From contig OY754470.1 in NCBI GenBank assembly GCA_963575645.1, positions 47,895,201 through 47,959,200 on the forward strand: 64,000 nucleotides of DNA, in the 5' to 3' direction. Below the pieces are notes generated by a model, which saw nothing but the letters and a program-made list of their open reading frames with translations, ran no database searches and was not told the origin of the DNA. The position numbers and the translations under genes are program-made. Source of the DNA: Xanthostigma xanthostigma. Its lineage: Eukaryota; Arthropoda; Insecta; Raphidioptera; Raphidiidae. Numbering within the stretch: the stretch's first letter is position 1; every line of letters begins with the position of its first letter. Below are positions 33,396 to 45,129 of this stretch, piece by piece.

Positions 33396-33590
33396 AAAAA
33401 TATTTTTTTTAAAACAAGTTTAAAACAATAATGAATAAAAAATACTAGTATTATTGTGAAAAAAGCGTGGGGCGCTTTGTTCTACATTTTCGTACATCGA
33501 GCGCCCCACGCTTTTTTCACAATAATACTATTATTTTTTATTCATTATTGTTTTAAGCCTATTTTAAAAAAAATATTTTTAAAAGTGGTT
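33396..33590. repeat. Near-perfect palindrome, about 80-bp arms
   Basis: TTGTGAAAAAAGCGTGGGGC and GCCCCACGCTTTTTTCACAA pair across a 24-base loop. The inner arms (33420-33475 with 33500-33556) differ at very few positions, and pairing continues outward over AAATATTTTTTTTAAAA. The low divergence implies youth or active homogenisation. Confidence 0.88.
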
Positions 33591-34162
33591 CACCCAAAAC
33601 TTACAAACACATGGAAACCAGCGTTATTCTTAATTATAAAAAAATATTTACGCACAATGTCAGTTAAAAAAACTACATAAATGATACACGTTTTTTATTT
33701 CAAAATTTTTTAAATCTTATTTTTGTTAATAAAATAACAATTATGATATTTTTTATGTATTTAATAATGATTACAGAGGTAAAATAAAATTTAATTACCG
33801 TTGACGACGTACTGCTGCAGTCAATTTTTTTTCTCTCTAATTCATAAGAAAATCCAGGAAAATGGTGGAATTGTATTTCTGGATTTTTAGTTGGTGTATT
33901 TTTAATTTTTACAATCAACAACACACCACTTCCGATTTGATAGTTTTTTTCCCATTTTATTCAAACCTTATTAAAATGCTCGTATAACATATTATGACAC
34001 TAAAGTTTTGACTGAACCAGATTTAAAAAAAAAAACACAAGAGGGCGCAAAAGTCGCCTGTCAAAAGATACTTTCCTAGCGTGTATAGTTTTAATCGATA
34101 CAAACTATTATTGGCTTTGTGTCGGCTTTAGTGCATTAATTATATAATGACGTGTTGCAGAA

Positions 34163-34520
34163 TCTATAGGTATATTTGTGGTAAATATTATAAATACGAA
34201 ATTAACTCTGTCTGTCTATTACGTTTTCACGGCCAAACCGCTGGACCGATTGTGATGAAATTTAATATGGAGACAGTTTGAATACTGGGGAAGAACATAG
34301 GTTACTTTTTTTTAAATTCAACCTATATGGGGATGAGGTGGGGATTGTAATATTGCATGAAGTTACGCTTTCACGCCCAGACCGCTGGACCGATTGTGAT
34401 GAAATTTAATATTGAGATAGTTTAGATACTGGGGAAGGCCATATACTACTTTTTTTTAAATTAACCCCTCAAGGGATTAAATGTCTTCTCGCATAAGTGA
34501 AGGTTGAATGTGGGCGCCCA
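34163..34520 (+). mobile_element. Helitron/RTE-like repeat with internal duplication
   Basis: After A, TCTATAGGTATATTTGTGG leads into ATTATAAATACGAAATTAAC and TCTGTCTGTCTATTACG. The unit CCGCTGGACCGATTGTGATG plus AAATTTAATAT...TACTGGGGAAG occurs twice (34239 and 34381). The right end with CTAG is absent. Confidence 0.6.
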
Positions 34521-34524
34521 AGTT

Positions 34525-35100
34525 GTATAAAAATTTAAAAATAATAATTTGATTATCCATCGCGAGAGTGGAAAGATTCGGGGTTCGTATCCTGACGGTG
34601 ACATTGTTTGAACATTTTTTCTAATATAGCGATGTAACAATTGGTATTTCTTAACAATGTAGCAAACAGTAGCTATACTTTAATGTTATTATAGTAGTAC
34701 GCACTATACCGTAAAGAAACTCACGTATTCAAATTATTATTAAAAAAAATGACAAATTGGAAACATGAAGTGGCATTCGTTGGCCTGTTATAATAATTGA
34801 AGGTTTCCCCCCTGTAATTTAGTACAACTAATATTCAATTACAATACGGCTTGAAGAGTGACTGTTTTTTTATAAAATACATAAAAGCTAAAACTATGTA
34901 TATAAAAATTAGAAAGCTATCGAATTACCCACATGCTTCTTTCAACTCGTGTTACGAGCTTCCATGAAATCTTTAAGACCTCACTTTATTTGAGGACATG
35001 TTTCTAATTTAATTAAGCCAGCTTCACACATGCGTCGTCGAATATTAGATAAATTTTAAGAATATTGTAACAGAGACCCCCCCAGCAGGCGACGACAAAA
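34525..35100. other. Gene-free stretch
   Basis: GGGGTTCGTATCCTGACG at 34580 resembles a B box but lacks an A box at the right distance. Otherwise nothing. Confidence 0.4.
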
Positions 35101-35105
35101 AATTT

Positions 35106-35401
35106 CGCGAGACAAAAATCGGCTCGTCATTCTAACAATGACACACAGATTATTGTGGGACAACAATCGGCTTATTGTTCTAACAATGATACACAGATTA
35201 TTATGGGGCAACAATCAGCCTGTTATCCTACTTCTAACACCAAGTTTGTTACAGTTTGAACAATCAAGCCGATTGCCATTCCACAACAATCAGTGTGTCT
35301 TTGTAAGAATAACAAGCCGATTATTGCCTCATAATAGTCTGTGTATCATTATTAGAACAACAAGCCGATTGTTGTCCTACAACAATCCGTGTGCCATTTG
35401 A
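35106..35401. repeat. Inverted minisatellite of about 48-bp units
   Basis: Two to three units (ACACAGATTATTGTGGGACA, ACAATCGGCTTATTGTTCTA) run one way in 35120-35230. Their reverse complements (AAGCCGATTATTGCCTCATA, TAGTCTGTGTATCATTATTA) run in 35270-35400. Because 48 is a multiple of 3, an 88-codon frame stays open through it with repeats such as SRLLPHNSLCIIIRT. That is a by-product, not evidence for a gene. Confidence 0.85.
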
Positions 35402-35404
35402 GCC

Positions 35405-36205
35405 CCGTACTAACTCTGAATATAATATGTTTTTAAGAACCTTGGTAGGTTCATCAAAAACTCAGACGTTCATAACTTAAATACTAGATCAAAATTTGAA
35501 CTTATAGTACCTCTTAACCGCTTAAATGTTTCCATAAAATCTTCAAAATAGTCTAGGCATTATTGTTTTTAATAAACCTCATTAAAACATTAAAAAATCC
35601 GATAAGTTTAAAAATAATTTCTACTAACAAACGCTTTCTATGAAATGGATAACTTTTTAAGTTATGAATAATGAGTTCTTGATGGATCTACACAATGACG
35701 ATTTGTACCCTCTATTTTATTGGCACCACATATAAATATTATTATTTATTATTTATTCCGACATCGCGACGTTTTATTCCAAATTGGCCTGAAGATTGTT
35801 CTTCACCAGGCAAGCTTTTTTGGCAGTTTGTAATGAAAGTAAGTGGTGTGAAAGCAAGAGTTTGTAGATATCGCATCGTACGACACCATATCGGACCGGT
35901 GGTTTACTCAGTTATCAAACTTTTGATTAAATTTAATTAGTTAAGTGGCAAATAACAGTGCACACTTCTCTAGTTCTTTAAGGGGGTCTATACGTACTTC
36001 TACAGCATTTTAATTTTTAAACTCGTCACTTCGGCTTCTTTTTTTTACCAAAAATACTCTCTTTTTAAGCCGTAATCATCAAATTCGTTGTTAACGTAGA
36101 AATAATTTTTTTATCGGGCTTACATTTTAAAATGCCATTAATTAAGAGTAGATTTTTATGTGACACATCTATTGGTGTGTTACTCCAAAAAGAATGTCGT
36201 TACCA
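35405..36205. other. Gene-free stretch
   Basis: An 81-codon frame (35695-35940) has no recognised motif. No repeat partner found. Confidence 0.45.
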
Positions 36206-36214
36206 AATATTTAA

Positions 36215-36471
36215 TACCCTCTATATTGCTAGCAAAGATCGGGAGAAAGACCTAAACACTGCGTCTGTCTCACTTCTATCATGTCTGTGAATAGATGCGC
36301 GTCAGTTTGCAAGTGGAACTAAGCTGTGAAAGGAAGGTGGCTTGCCCCACTACAGACGCAACACTTGCGCACAACGGGTCAAGTAAAAAGAAAGAGATAG
36401 AAAAGCAGTCATTTGCTATCTCACTTCATGGGTCACGTTTCCACTTACGGTCACTAGCAAAATAGAAGTTA
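36215..36471. mobile_element. TTAA-flanked MITE (piggyBac-like), complete copy
   Basis: TTAA at 36211-36214 and 36472-36475 bracket TACCCTCTATATTGCTAG and CTAGCAAAATAGAAGTTA, which are inverted repeats with three mismatches. TTAA targets are the piggyBac signature. 257 bp, non-coding. Partner copy at 4544-4850. Confidence 0.6.
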
Positions 36472-36479
36472 TTAAATAT

Positions 36480-37380
36480 ATGGTCGTGACGCTCTCTCCG
36501 TGCCGTCATGCTCCCTCTACGCTAACGCTCTCGACTCCGTTGTGTGTGCGCGCACGACACTTAGTTGCTGCTCTCTGTGTGAGCTGTGTACTGCGTGTGC
36601 CTTTCTTTAACGTAGGTTAATAACAATTACTGTGCGTTCTTATATATATTGGTAAGTTATTGGGTGAAATTTTGTTACAGACCGAATTTCAGTTATAGGG
36701 CAAAATTTAGTGACTAGAATTACGCTTAAATTTATGTTTTACATCTGCCAAGCGTCCCACGACGGCTCTTATTTTTTAAAAAATGTTTATAACCTGTTTA
36801 TGCACTCTTTGAAATAATCATAAATAAACAAATAAGTATATACATTTTAAATTTAATAAAACAGCATTTTAATTTATTTTCACAAGTGTAAATAAATTCT
36901 CTGTGTTTTAATTTAAAACATATATCGTTAATTTGCATCAATTAACGGCCAAATATGTTAACAGTAATTATTTATTCTGTACAACTCCAAAATAATGTAA
37001 AACATGCAATACAAAAATCAGTGTGTAAATAAAAAAGCGAAACGAATTAATACCTGCCTAGTACAATAATAATTAGTTTTTTTTTTATTGACTGCGCATG
37101 ATCAGAGTGTGTTACCAAAGCACAGGAAGAAACCTATTACATAGCAGAAAGTTATTTTCTCTGATATTATTTGATAATATTAATCTACGTCTTATACAGA
37201 TATTATGTAATACTGACAGCCATCGCTTTATGAAACCTAATCTAATAAAACATGACAAGAACATTTAAATGGTGTAGAAGCCCACAGGTATAAGCTACAA
37301 TTATTATATTCTGTCTTCGTTTCATAGATAAAGATGTTACATGATGTTGCAATATGACTAAAGACCGCTTAACACGCACT
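36480..37380. other. Gene-free stretch
   Basis: 36485-36610 is GC-richer with GCTCTC and GTGTGTGC motifs, possibly an old promoter or element end. No frame follows. Confidence 0.4.
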
Positions 37381-37389
37381 AGTACATAG

Positions 37390-37894
37390 CAGGGATGTTG
37401 CGAATATTCGCATCCGCATCCGCATATGCGGAACATTCGCATCGATTTAGACATCCGCATCTTCATCCGCATCCGCATAAATCGATGCGGAGCTGATGCG
37501 AATGCGGATGTGTAGCAGGTTGCGACAAGAAAGAAAGTATTCCAAGTGAACAGTTATTTAGTAGCCCGGGATTAATAGACGAACCCTTGCGAAACAGACT
37601 GGAGCCCGAAAAGGCGGCTATCCTTCTTTTCATTAAAGATAATGCTCCACTATTCAAATTTAATTACTAAAATAATTTATTATAATCAGTAATAGTAGGT
37701 AATTTACTCACTACTTTATTATTAAGTATAGAAAGGATGAGGATTACTGTCTTTTTATTTTTTTTTTAGCCACACATAAGTTTTTTTGGTACAGATCCGC
37801 ATCCGCATCTGCATCCGCGGATGTCATCCTCCTAAAATCCGCATCCGCGTCCGCATCCGCGGATGTGAAAAAATCTGCATCCGCAACATCCCTG
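37390..37894 (+). mobile_element. hAT deletion derivative with perfect 8-bp duplication
   Basis: CAGGGATGTTGCGAATATTC at the left and CTGCATCCGCAACATCCCTG at the right are hAT termini. GTACATAG occurs at 37382-37389 and 37895-37902. Arrays of GCATCC/GGATGC fill both subterminal regions. The 3' end of the transposase gene survives (next entry). 505 bp. Confidence 0.95.
37545..37670 (+). pseudogene. hAT transposase C-terminus (dimerisation domain remnant)
   Basis: A 42-codon open end reads SEQLFSSPGLIDEPLRNRLE, then PEKAAILLFIKDNAPLFKF and a stop. This is the hATC dimerisation signature ('SER.FS.AG......R.RL.PE....L.F...N'). All upstream coding sequence is deleted. It sits correctly between the TIRs, in plus orientation. 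A minus-strand frame over the same bases is a shadow. Confidence 0.88.
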
Positions 37895-38030
37895 GTACAT
37901 AGATCAGCCTCCTTCTTTCAGGTTCTACGGATGAGTCGTTAAAGCTACCTAGGCACTTTGTTTTTGATACTAGAAATTTTATAACCTAAAATTAATTTGA
38001 ACAAATGTATAAGAACGATAAAAAGAAATA

Positions 38031-38105
38031 AAAAAAACTCGGGTCGCAGTGCGAAACCCTGCCGACAATATAGTGTATTTGCTAATATAGGCAGTGTGGC
38101 TTTAT
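38031..38105 (-). repeat. 70-bp repeat shared with 31953-32022
   Basis: CTCGGGTCGCAGTGCGAAAC, CCTGCCGACAATATAGTGTA, TTTGCTAATATAGGCAGTG. Confidence 0.75.
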
Positions 38106-38130
38106 TATGTGAACGTAACTCTTTTGTTTT

Positions 38131-38695
38131 GACGTGATAACGTCTTATAAATTGATGAATCACCAATCTTATAAATTGATAAAACACCGGCTGCATGCAC
38201 GAAAAAGTGTAACGTTCCTAACGTTCGTAACGTTCCGCCTGACCCTGTGCGTGCTTTTCTCGAAAACGGCCCTAACGATTTGGATGAAATTTACTGAAAA
38301 GGGATTTTGGGGGGCAAAAAATCATTTTAGCTAGGTCTCATCTCTCGAAAAAATCGTTTTCTTACAATTTTTATCATTATAAAAATCAATTTTTTGACGT
38401 ATGAAAATAATTAAATTTTGTGAGTAAGTTTTGGAATTTTATATAAACAGTGAAACAATTGTTTTATAAATAGTATGACAGTTAATAAATACGAAAGAAA
38501 GAAAGTTAATAAAAAAAATTATTTTTATAGGTGGTGAGTAATTTAATAAATAAAATTAACCTAAATTTGAAGGGAAAGATGCAATATCATAGATTCGAAT
38601 TATTATAATTATTATATGTAGAATTTAGGTTATGTATTACGGAATACGTTATCACGTAAAACTATCGTCCGTAAACCGACTTTACAGACAACCAA
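38131..38695 (-). mobile_element. Family K repeat, copy D (foreign interior)
   Basis: Both K ends are intact, but after GTGCGTGCTTTT the interior is unrelated to copies B, C and F (TCTCGAAAACGGCCCTAACG and onward). The conserved ends resume at TTAGGTTATGTATTACGG. So the ends mobilise, or frame, different cargo. Confidence 0.85.
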
Positions 38696-38987
38696 TTTTT
38701 TGGACAAAATAAAAATTTAACCGAGCGGCAAGTACGAACACAGTCAGTACACACTCGTCGCCTCGTGCAAATTTAAATGTACTTAAGTTGTCATTTTTGT
38801 TGGTTAAACTCAAATAAAGTATAAACTTATAGTTTATATATTATATTTGTAATAGGTACCTATATGAGCAATAAGCTGCAACAGCAGCAACACAAATAAC
38901 GTCCAGACTCCAGATCCATTAACTGCGCCGTTTAAATGGACAGTGAAGCCGAGCCACGCCGAGTGTGTAGACACTCGCTTTACCTAA

Positions 38988-40217
38988 CAGGGTTGCCAGA
39001 CGTACGAGAAACCTCGTACCATTACGAGATTTACAGTTTTTGTACGAGATACAAGAATAACAAAATTCTCGTACAATTGTGTACGATATTTTAACAATGA
39101 TGACTGCCTTCTCTAGGTATCAGCCAAAAAATGTAAGAATTTGTATATTTACCTACACACCACAAAACGATCGACTGGGAGCATCACTAAATGCACTACC
39201 TCATCACTATATGAAACTAGACAACTTGAGTAGGGAATCCCCGTTTAATGTATTTATTTGTTGTTGTCCTTATTACACTAATGTTAATCACTATCAGTTC
39301 TAATTGTTTCATTTGAATTGACAGCTAAAAGCGCAAAGAATATGACTACTCAAAATTAAATAGTACAGCAATTAGCATAAATTATAAATTTTATTCGATA
39401 TACCTAATTTAAATTCATACTTGTACGAGATTAAGGAGGCTAAGCCGTTTTACAAAAATAATGAAAAAAATCTTAAATTAATTTTTTTTTAATAAATTTT
39501 TTTATGACAAAATTTTCTGTAAAAAATCCAAAATCATTAGGAGAATTATAAAGTTAAAAATTAAAAAAAAACTTTTACATGTAGTCTTATGGAAAGTATG
39601 TCAACCTAGCATGCAAACTGTTCATTTTAATTTTTTGCAAATAACCAAATAATGTCAGCAGTTCCGAAAAATAACTATGTAAAGCATCGATGTCTTACGC
39701 ATATTTTAATATTTTTTTCCAATTTAATTAGGAGACTTTTAATCAATAAAAAAAAAATTAAACCTTAGCACTTTTCGATTATGGACTTTTATTCTTGACA
39801 ATTTTAACAATTTTAACTGAATTTTCAACTTTTTAATGATTTAATTTTAATTTTTATTACTTCTAATTTCTTTTTTTAATTATTTACTGCAAAAAATATG
39901 TAAAATACAAATATTTACATAAATTTATTTTTTTTAACCTAACTTTGTACAAAAAATTCAAAAGTTAGTCCATTAAGTAAAATACTGAAATAATTAATTA
40001 ATATTAAAAAAAAATATTTATTTATGCCTTTATAACAATAATTTATTGGTATCATCGACTTATAACCTTTTGTAAAAATGTATTATGGAAAAGTTCTCAT
40101 TTAGAATTCGATTTACTTTTGATTGGGACTGTAACGCAGCAACCTCCTTAACTGTTGAAAGTACGAGATATTTATCAACACTGGTACGAGAAAAAAATCC
40201 ATCATCTGGCAACCATG
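38988..40217. mobile_element. hAT element, 8-bp duplication with one mismatch
   Basis: CAGGGTTGCCAGACGTACGA at the left and CATCTGGCAACCATG at the right. Flanks are TTACCTAA (38980-38987) and TAACCTAA (40218-40225). TACGAGA-type motifs occur near both ends (39006, 39034, 40154, 40176). 1,230 bp of AT-rich interior with no transposase motif recognised. Confidence 0.85.
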
Positions 40218-40799
40218 TAACCTAATCTCTCGGCGAGAACTCTCGACGAGCGCGCTCGGCGAATGTGTACTGCAGGCATTAGTAAGTTAAGTTTTTTTGT
40301 AGCAGCCTTTACGTATAACAACGCATATTTTGCATATGACATACACATACTAATAACAGCAACACTGCTTCTGCAACAGTTCTTTGAAACTATTAATTTT
40401 AATTCTGTGCTCGTTTCTCCGGAAATACACTTTCTATGTTCACCGCTATGTCATACGAGACCGGAAAATTAATGTGACCAAACTAATTATTACAAAGCAC
40501 GTTATGTCAAAAATACGTTACCATTGTCGCCTTGTATTACGAAGTTGGCAACAATTCAAGAATATTGCTAATGTTCAGAACGTTTATTTGAATTATTTAT
40601 AAATGCGGAACTTCTCGATTTCTTAATGCGGTAAACCGGATTTTTTCGTCGGGTTTTTGAAGTAAAACTTCTTAGCTCGCTGTGAATGCGGCGAAGAATT
40701 TCAGATGTCCGAAGTGACGTCACGCGTATTACTAACATTTTTGGCGTGGCTATTTCGAACTAAGGCCTACTTTTTTGTTACGTAAAAATGAAAAAAAAA

Positions 40800-41033
40800 T
40801 TGGTTGTCTGTAAAGTCGGTTTACGGACGATAGTTTTACGTGATAACGTATTCCGCTCGAATATCATATTTAATAATACATAACCTAAATTTTAGTAGCT
40901 GTCAAACTATATTTTTACCGACTCTCTATCGCTTATACTGCGCTCTCGCTTGCATGCACAGGGTCAGGCGGAACGTTACACTTTTTCGTGCGTGCAGCTG
41001 GTGTTTCATCAATTTATAAGACGTTATCACGTC
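40800..41033 (+). mobile_element. Family K repeat, copy E (short)
   Basis: Begins TTGGTTGTCTGTAAAGTCGG, ends GACGTTATCACGTC. The shortened interior keeps ATAACCTAAATTTTAG and GGTCAGGCGGAACGTTACAC. Confidence 0.85.
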
Positions 41034-41623
41034 AGTAAATTAAATAATCTATGGAAAAAATTGGTTAAAAAAATTAATAAATATTTATATCTTTAAAATG
41101 AGTTTTCCAACGATACGTTCATGCCTAATAAACAAAAAAAAAATGTAATTTTCAGAGATTTGTAAATAAAATAAAAATAAAACAAGAAACCTCTTAATAG
41201 CGGATATTACGCTTCTGGCAGATAGACAAATAGACAGATCGACAAACAGTGAAGTCTCACATAATTTATAATATTCTGGTATGGACCTCTAAAAACAAAA
41301 AGCTATTTATTATCTGTTTAATTTTTTTTATACTTAATTTAAATGAAAATAAAATTCGCTAATACTGACACACCATCAAATATACAAGACATCCGTTAAA
41401 TAAACACCAACGATTTGAAAATTTGTCAAAACGCTTAAATTGCACTTCCATGCCTAAATCAGCTTCAAAAAAGTTTAGTAGCTCCTTGATTATTACTATA
41501 CACCATTTCAAGATGGATTTATGAAGTGAATTTTAGATCGCCCTATACAGATGATCTTTAAGTTGGTTCTTTTTTTTGAACAGCGTGTAGAAATCAAGTA
41601 GGCGAAAAAATATTTCAAGTAAC

Positions 41624-42058
41624 TTTTTTATCAAGACTCAAAAACGAAAGAGAAACAGACTTTCAAAGTTTTATTAAATTTTATCAAATTTTGAGATCGG
41701 TTTTGACGTTATCTTATGTCGCTATGGAAATATGTTATCTCATTACCAAGTGTTCACAGAAATTTTTCGAAGTTGTCCCCGTTTTGTTGGACACAAAGAT
41801 GCGTGCGTCGTAGCCATGCGACAAAGGCCTTCCGCGAATTATTTGGGATGCATTTCCGACTCGTGCTATCATTTCTTCGAGTGTGTAAACCGGGCTTTTG
41901 AATTAATTAAATAGAAATCTTTGATTAACGTCTGAATACAACTCTTCAAATAAATAAAATTATCGATAATTTCATTTATTTAATTAAATAGAATTTAAAA
42001 AATTTAATTAAACTTTGAAAGGCTGTTTCTCTTTTATTTTTGAGTTTTGATAAAAAAA
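41624..42058. repeat. Inverted-repeat element abutting K copy F
   Basis: ATCAAGACTCAAAAACGAAA with AGAAACAGACTTTCAAAG at 41630-41672 is complementary to CTTTGAAAGGCTGTTTCTCT with TTTTTGAGTTTTGAT at 42013-42052. An F3 terminal motif (41908-41945) lies inside. The right arm touches the A-run in front of K copy F, so K may have inserted at its edge. Confidence 0.65.
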
Positions 42059-42716
42059 TTGGTTGTCTGTAAAGTCGGTTTACGGACGATAGTTTTACGT
42101 GATAACGTATTCCGTAATACATAACCTAAACCTCCCAAAATTTGGTTTCAATCCGCTTATCCTTGGTGTCGGAATGATAAGAAATGTCAAAAGTGACGTT
42201 TGCAACTGTCAAAGTATTATGTTCTAATAATAATTAGTTATTCCAATACTTAACTTAGAAGGCGTTGCATTTCACAAAATACTAATGTCAAAAAATTGAA
42301 TTAAACATTAGAAATGCAGCCGTTTTCATGTTAAGACAAGACATACGTTATTTTCTAATTTCCATGTACGGCAAACAAAGACACCGACCGCGTCGCGCCA
42401 TGCATTAGACAACATTGCATTTATACAGCTATTTTTCTATATAAATTTGTATAAAAAAACTGTTTAGGCAAATTCTGTTATACGAAATCTATGTAAAATG
42501 TTCTCCTCTTTCGTTTAAGACTGGTTTCAAACCGATCTGATTTAAATTACGCGAGAAATTAGCAAAAAGCACGCACAGGGTCAGGCGGAACGTTACGCGT
42601 TACGAACGTTAGGAACGTTAGGATTTTAGGAACGTTACACTTTTTCGTGCATGCAGCCGGTGTTTTATCAATTTATAAGATTGGTGATTCATCAATTTAT
42701 AAGACGTTATCACGTC
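42059..42716 (+). mobile_element. Family K repeat, copy F (longest)
   Basis: At 658 bp this is the reference copy. It carries all interior blocks plus the duplicated ATCAATTTATAAG at the right end. It is nearly identical to copy B in inverse orientation. Confidence 0.9.
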
Positions 42717-42719
42717 AAA

Positions 42720-43140
42720 AGTTACTTAAAATATTTGTTCGTCTATTTGATTTCTAGACGCTGCTAAAAAGAAAAATCAACTTAAAAATCATCTTGTATA
42801 GAATGTAGAATGCGCGGTATGATAATTTCAATCGATAGTTCTAAAGCAGCTGCCATTTTCAGTAATTAAAATTAAATTTATAAAACAATGACGCTAGGAA
42901 AAGCAACTGTCAGTATCAGTAGTTCCAAGTATAAGTTATATAAAACAATCAGAGGGGGGTGCATTGTGTGTACATTATGTAGCTAATATTCATGCAAGCG
43001 TTCATTCAATTATAGAGGGCAATTTTCTATGCATTTTGTTCTCTACACCAACTTTGAAATCATATTACAAAATCAAATACTAAATTATGTAACCGCTCAC
43101 CGACTTGGGAATAATCGGAACACACATTACGCTAAAATAA
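42720..43140. other. Gene-free stretch
   Basis: Nothing recognised. Confidence 0.45.
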
Positions 43141-43150
43141 TACCCATAGT

Positions 43151-43809
43151 TAGGGTTGCTATCTGAAAAGTTAATAAACTAGGACAAGAAGATAAAAAAA
43201 CCCGGATTTTTGAGCTCAAAATCCGGACATAATTGCCAAAAAAACTTATTTTGATAATGAAATTAAATAATACCTTGTTTTATTTATTAATATAATTAAA
43301 GTAGTTACTACATTACAAGTTGTACTACAGATTGATGGATATTTGACAATCTTTGGTGCAATTTCATTATATCTATATTCTGTTTGGTAATAGCATTAAA
43401 GAACTTATAAAAATTTTTAAAAAAACTAATCAAAACTCTACTTTCTTTTTTCCAATAAGCAAAAATAAATCTTTCCCAATTGAAGAAACTAAATTCTACT
43501 ATCAACTCTTGATAAAAAATTATTTATCTAGTCACACACACACTACAAGCACACACATCCAAACAGTTAACGCAAGCGCAATTTATAAATGTTTTTAAAA
43601 ATCCACCCTAGCACTGGCTATGCCAAATTGGGTGGATCCATTTCAATCATAAGATAGCAATTTATATTAACTGTACTATATTTATTGATATAAATTTATT
43701 ATTATTATTATTTTAAAATTCGGACTGTAAACAAAACCCCGCCCGGACGCTCCCCGGACGCCGTAAAAAGAGAACAAATCCGGGGAAATACGAACGGATG
43801 GCAACCCTA
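43151..43809. mobile_element. hAT element with perfect 8-bp duplication
   Basis: TAGGGTTGCTATCTG at the left and CGGATGGCAACCCTA at the right. CCCATAGT occurs at 43143-43150 and 43810-43817. Subterminal CCGGATTT/AATCCGG motifs. A minus-strand 65-codon frame (43505-43308) inside is not recognised. 659 bp. Confidence 0.92.
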
Positions 43810-43819
43810 CCCATAGTGA

Positions 43820-45120
43820 AAAATAGAAGAGTACTGATCGCGATGTAAGAGGTAAAGGTACACTCATATATATGCAGAGTTGTAGGTTTTCCAGAAAATT
43901 TTGAAACAGAAAATTCTATTTTCCGGAGAATTTTCCTGGCCACTGAATTAAAGAGGTACTGTAAAATTAAACTCTCGTTCACTAGAGGCTACAAAGTAAA
44001 CAAAACTGGAGTATCTTCATCATCATCTCTGGATGTGATGCCCTTTTGAGTTTTCCCCTTCCAACAAAAAACAATAATTATTCCTGAAAGAGAGCAGAAT
44101 GAATTTTTTTTATCTTAATCTAGTGCTGTTTACGCGAGGGGAATTCCCTTTATAACCAGCCAGTACAGTGGTATCATCTTCTGGTCTCTGCCCCTACCTC
44201 ATTACTTTGTTTATGAAATAACAAGAGAAATGAGTGATTCATTTTCTGAGTGCTCTTTTATTATGAAATAGGATGAATTGATTTGTTATGAGTTCCAAAT
44301 AAAACAATATGACAAATCTTATGTAAAACAGAATCAAACTTAACTTTGTTCATGTGGATTACAAAGTTAGAATTATAACATGTATTTTTTATTTAAATAT
44401 GGTACAGAAATTAACTAATAAAAGAAAATATGGAAAGTTAGAATATGTCCTATCAAATCTAAAGTTTTAACTTGACAGCTGTGTTAGTTAAATACAAAAA
44501 TAATAAAATGCGCAGACAGACGTTAATAAGCTCCATTGTCGACCGTTCATAATCTACAATCTCTCTGCAAGAAAATGCTAAAGTTTTTCAATAAAAAATT
44601 GTTGAAAAGTGTTAAATTTTCCATATTTTCAGCTAGACAAGTAATCTATATACAATATGTTGTACACTATATGATTTCAAAACAATACGGTATTGAAAAG
44701 GTATATCTGGCGTTAGCTGCCGTATCTTGAATATATTTACTTTTTGAATATACCGTAAACATCAGGTGCCTATACCTAGTGCCTTTCCTCGCTGGATAAA
44801 GGATAATGCAAATTAGGTTGCCTACGGCCAACAGCGGAGTCTCTATCCACTTCGACATGGGTGACCAAATTTTTGGATTACGAAAAGACTGCTCTTTTCA
44901 AAAACCGATGGAATCGTTCCGTCGAGAAAATCGCAATAGGGAATATGCATGTGGTTTAAATTTACATGATTTTTTTTTCCAAGAATCTTTATTGTCCGGA
45001 CATTATGTCTAAACAATTATTTTAGTATTTAGTTCACTTTTAATTGTAAAAAATATTAATTAAAAAGTGCAAAATAAGCGAGGGAAATTCAATTTTGCGA
45101 AACGCATCACTATTGGTCGA
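43820..45120. other. Gene-free stretch
   Basis: Several 60-90 codon frames have no family motif. No repeat partner recognised. Confidence 0.45.
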
Positions 45121-45129
45121 AACAAAACG

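Larger units (their letters stand above)
33022..34086. mobile_element. Candidate TIR element containing SINE-like and palindromic parts
   Basis: ATACGCTAGGAAAGTATC at 33022 and GATACTTTCCTAGCGTGTAT ending near 34086 are inverted, next to TA on each side. The interval holds the tRNA-like head and the large palindrome below. Pairing of just these two ends is inference. Confidence 0.5.

Noticed and set aside
34560-34600. B-box-like GGGGTTCGTATCCTG
   Set aside because: No A box at a suitable distance. Probably chance or a very decayed SINE.
35138-35401. Repeat protein of 87 residues
   Set aside because: The frame is open only because the minisatellite unit is a multiple of three. The DNA repeat explains it fully.
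36485-36660. Possible host promoter/first exon (GC-richer, GTGTGTGC motifs)
   Set aside because: No open frame or splice-like continuation follows, and there is no support beyond composition.
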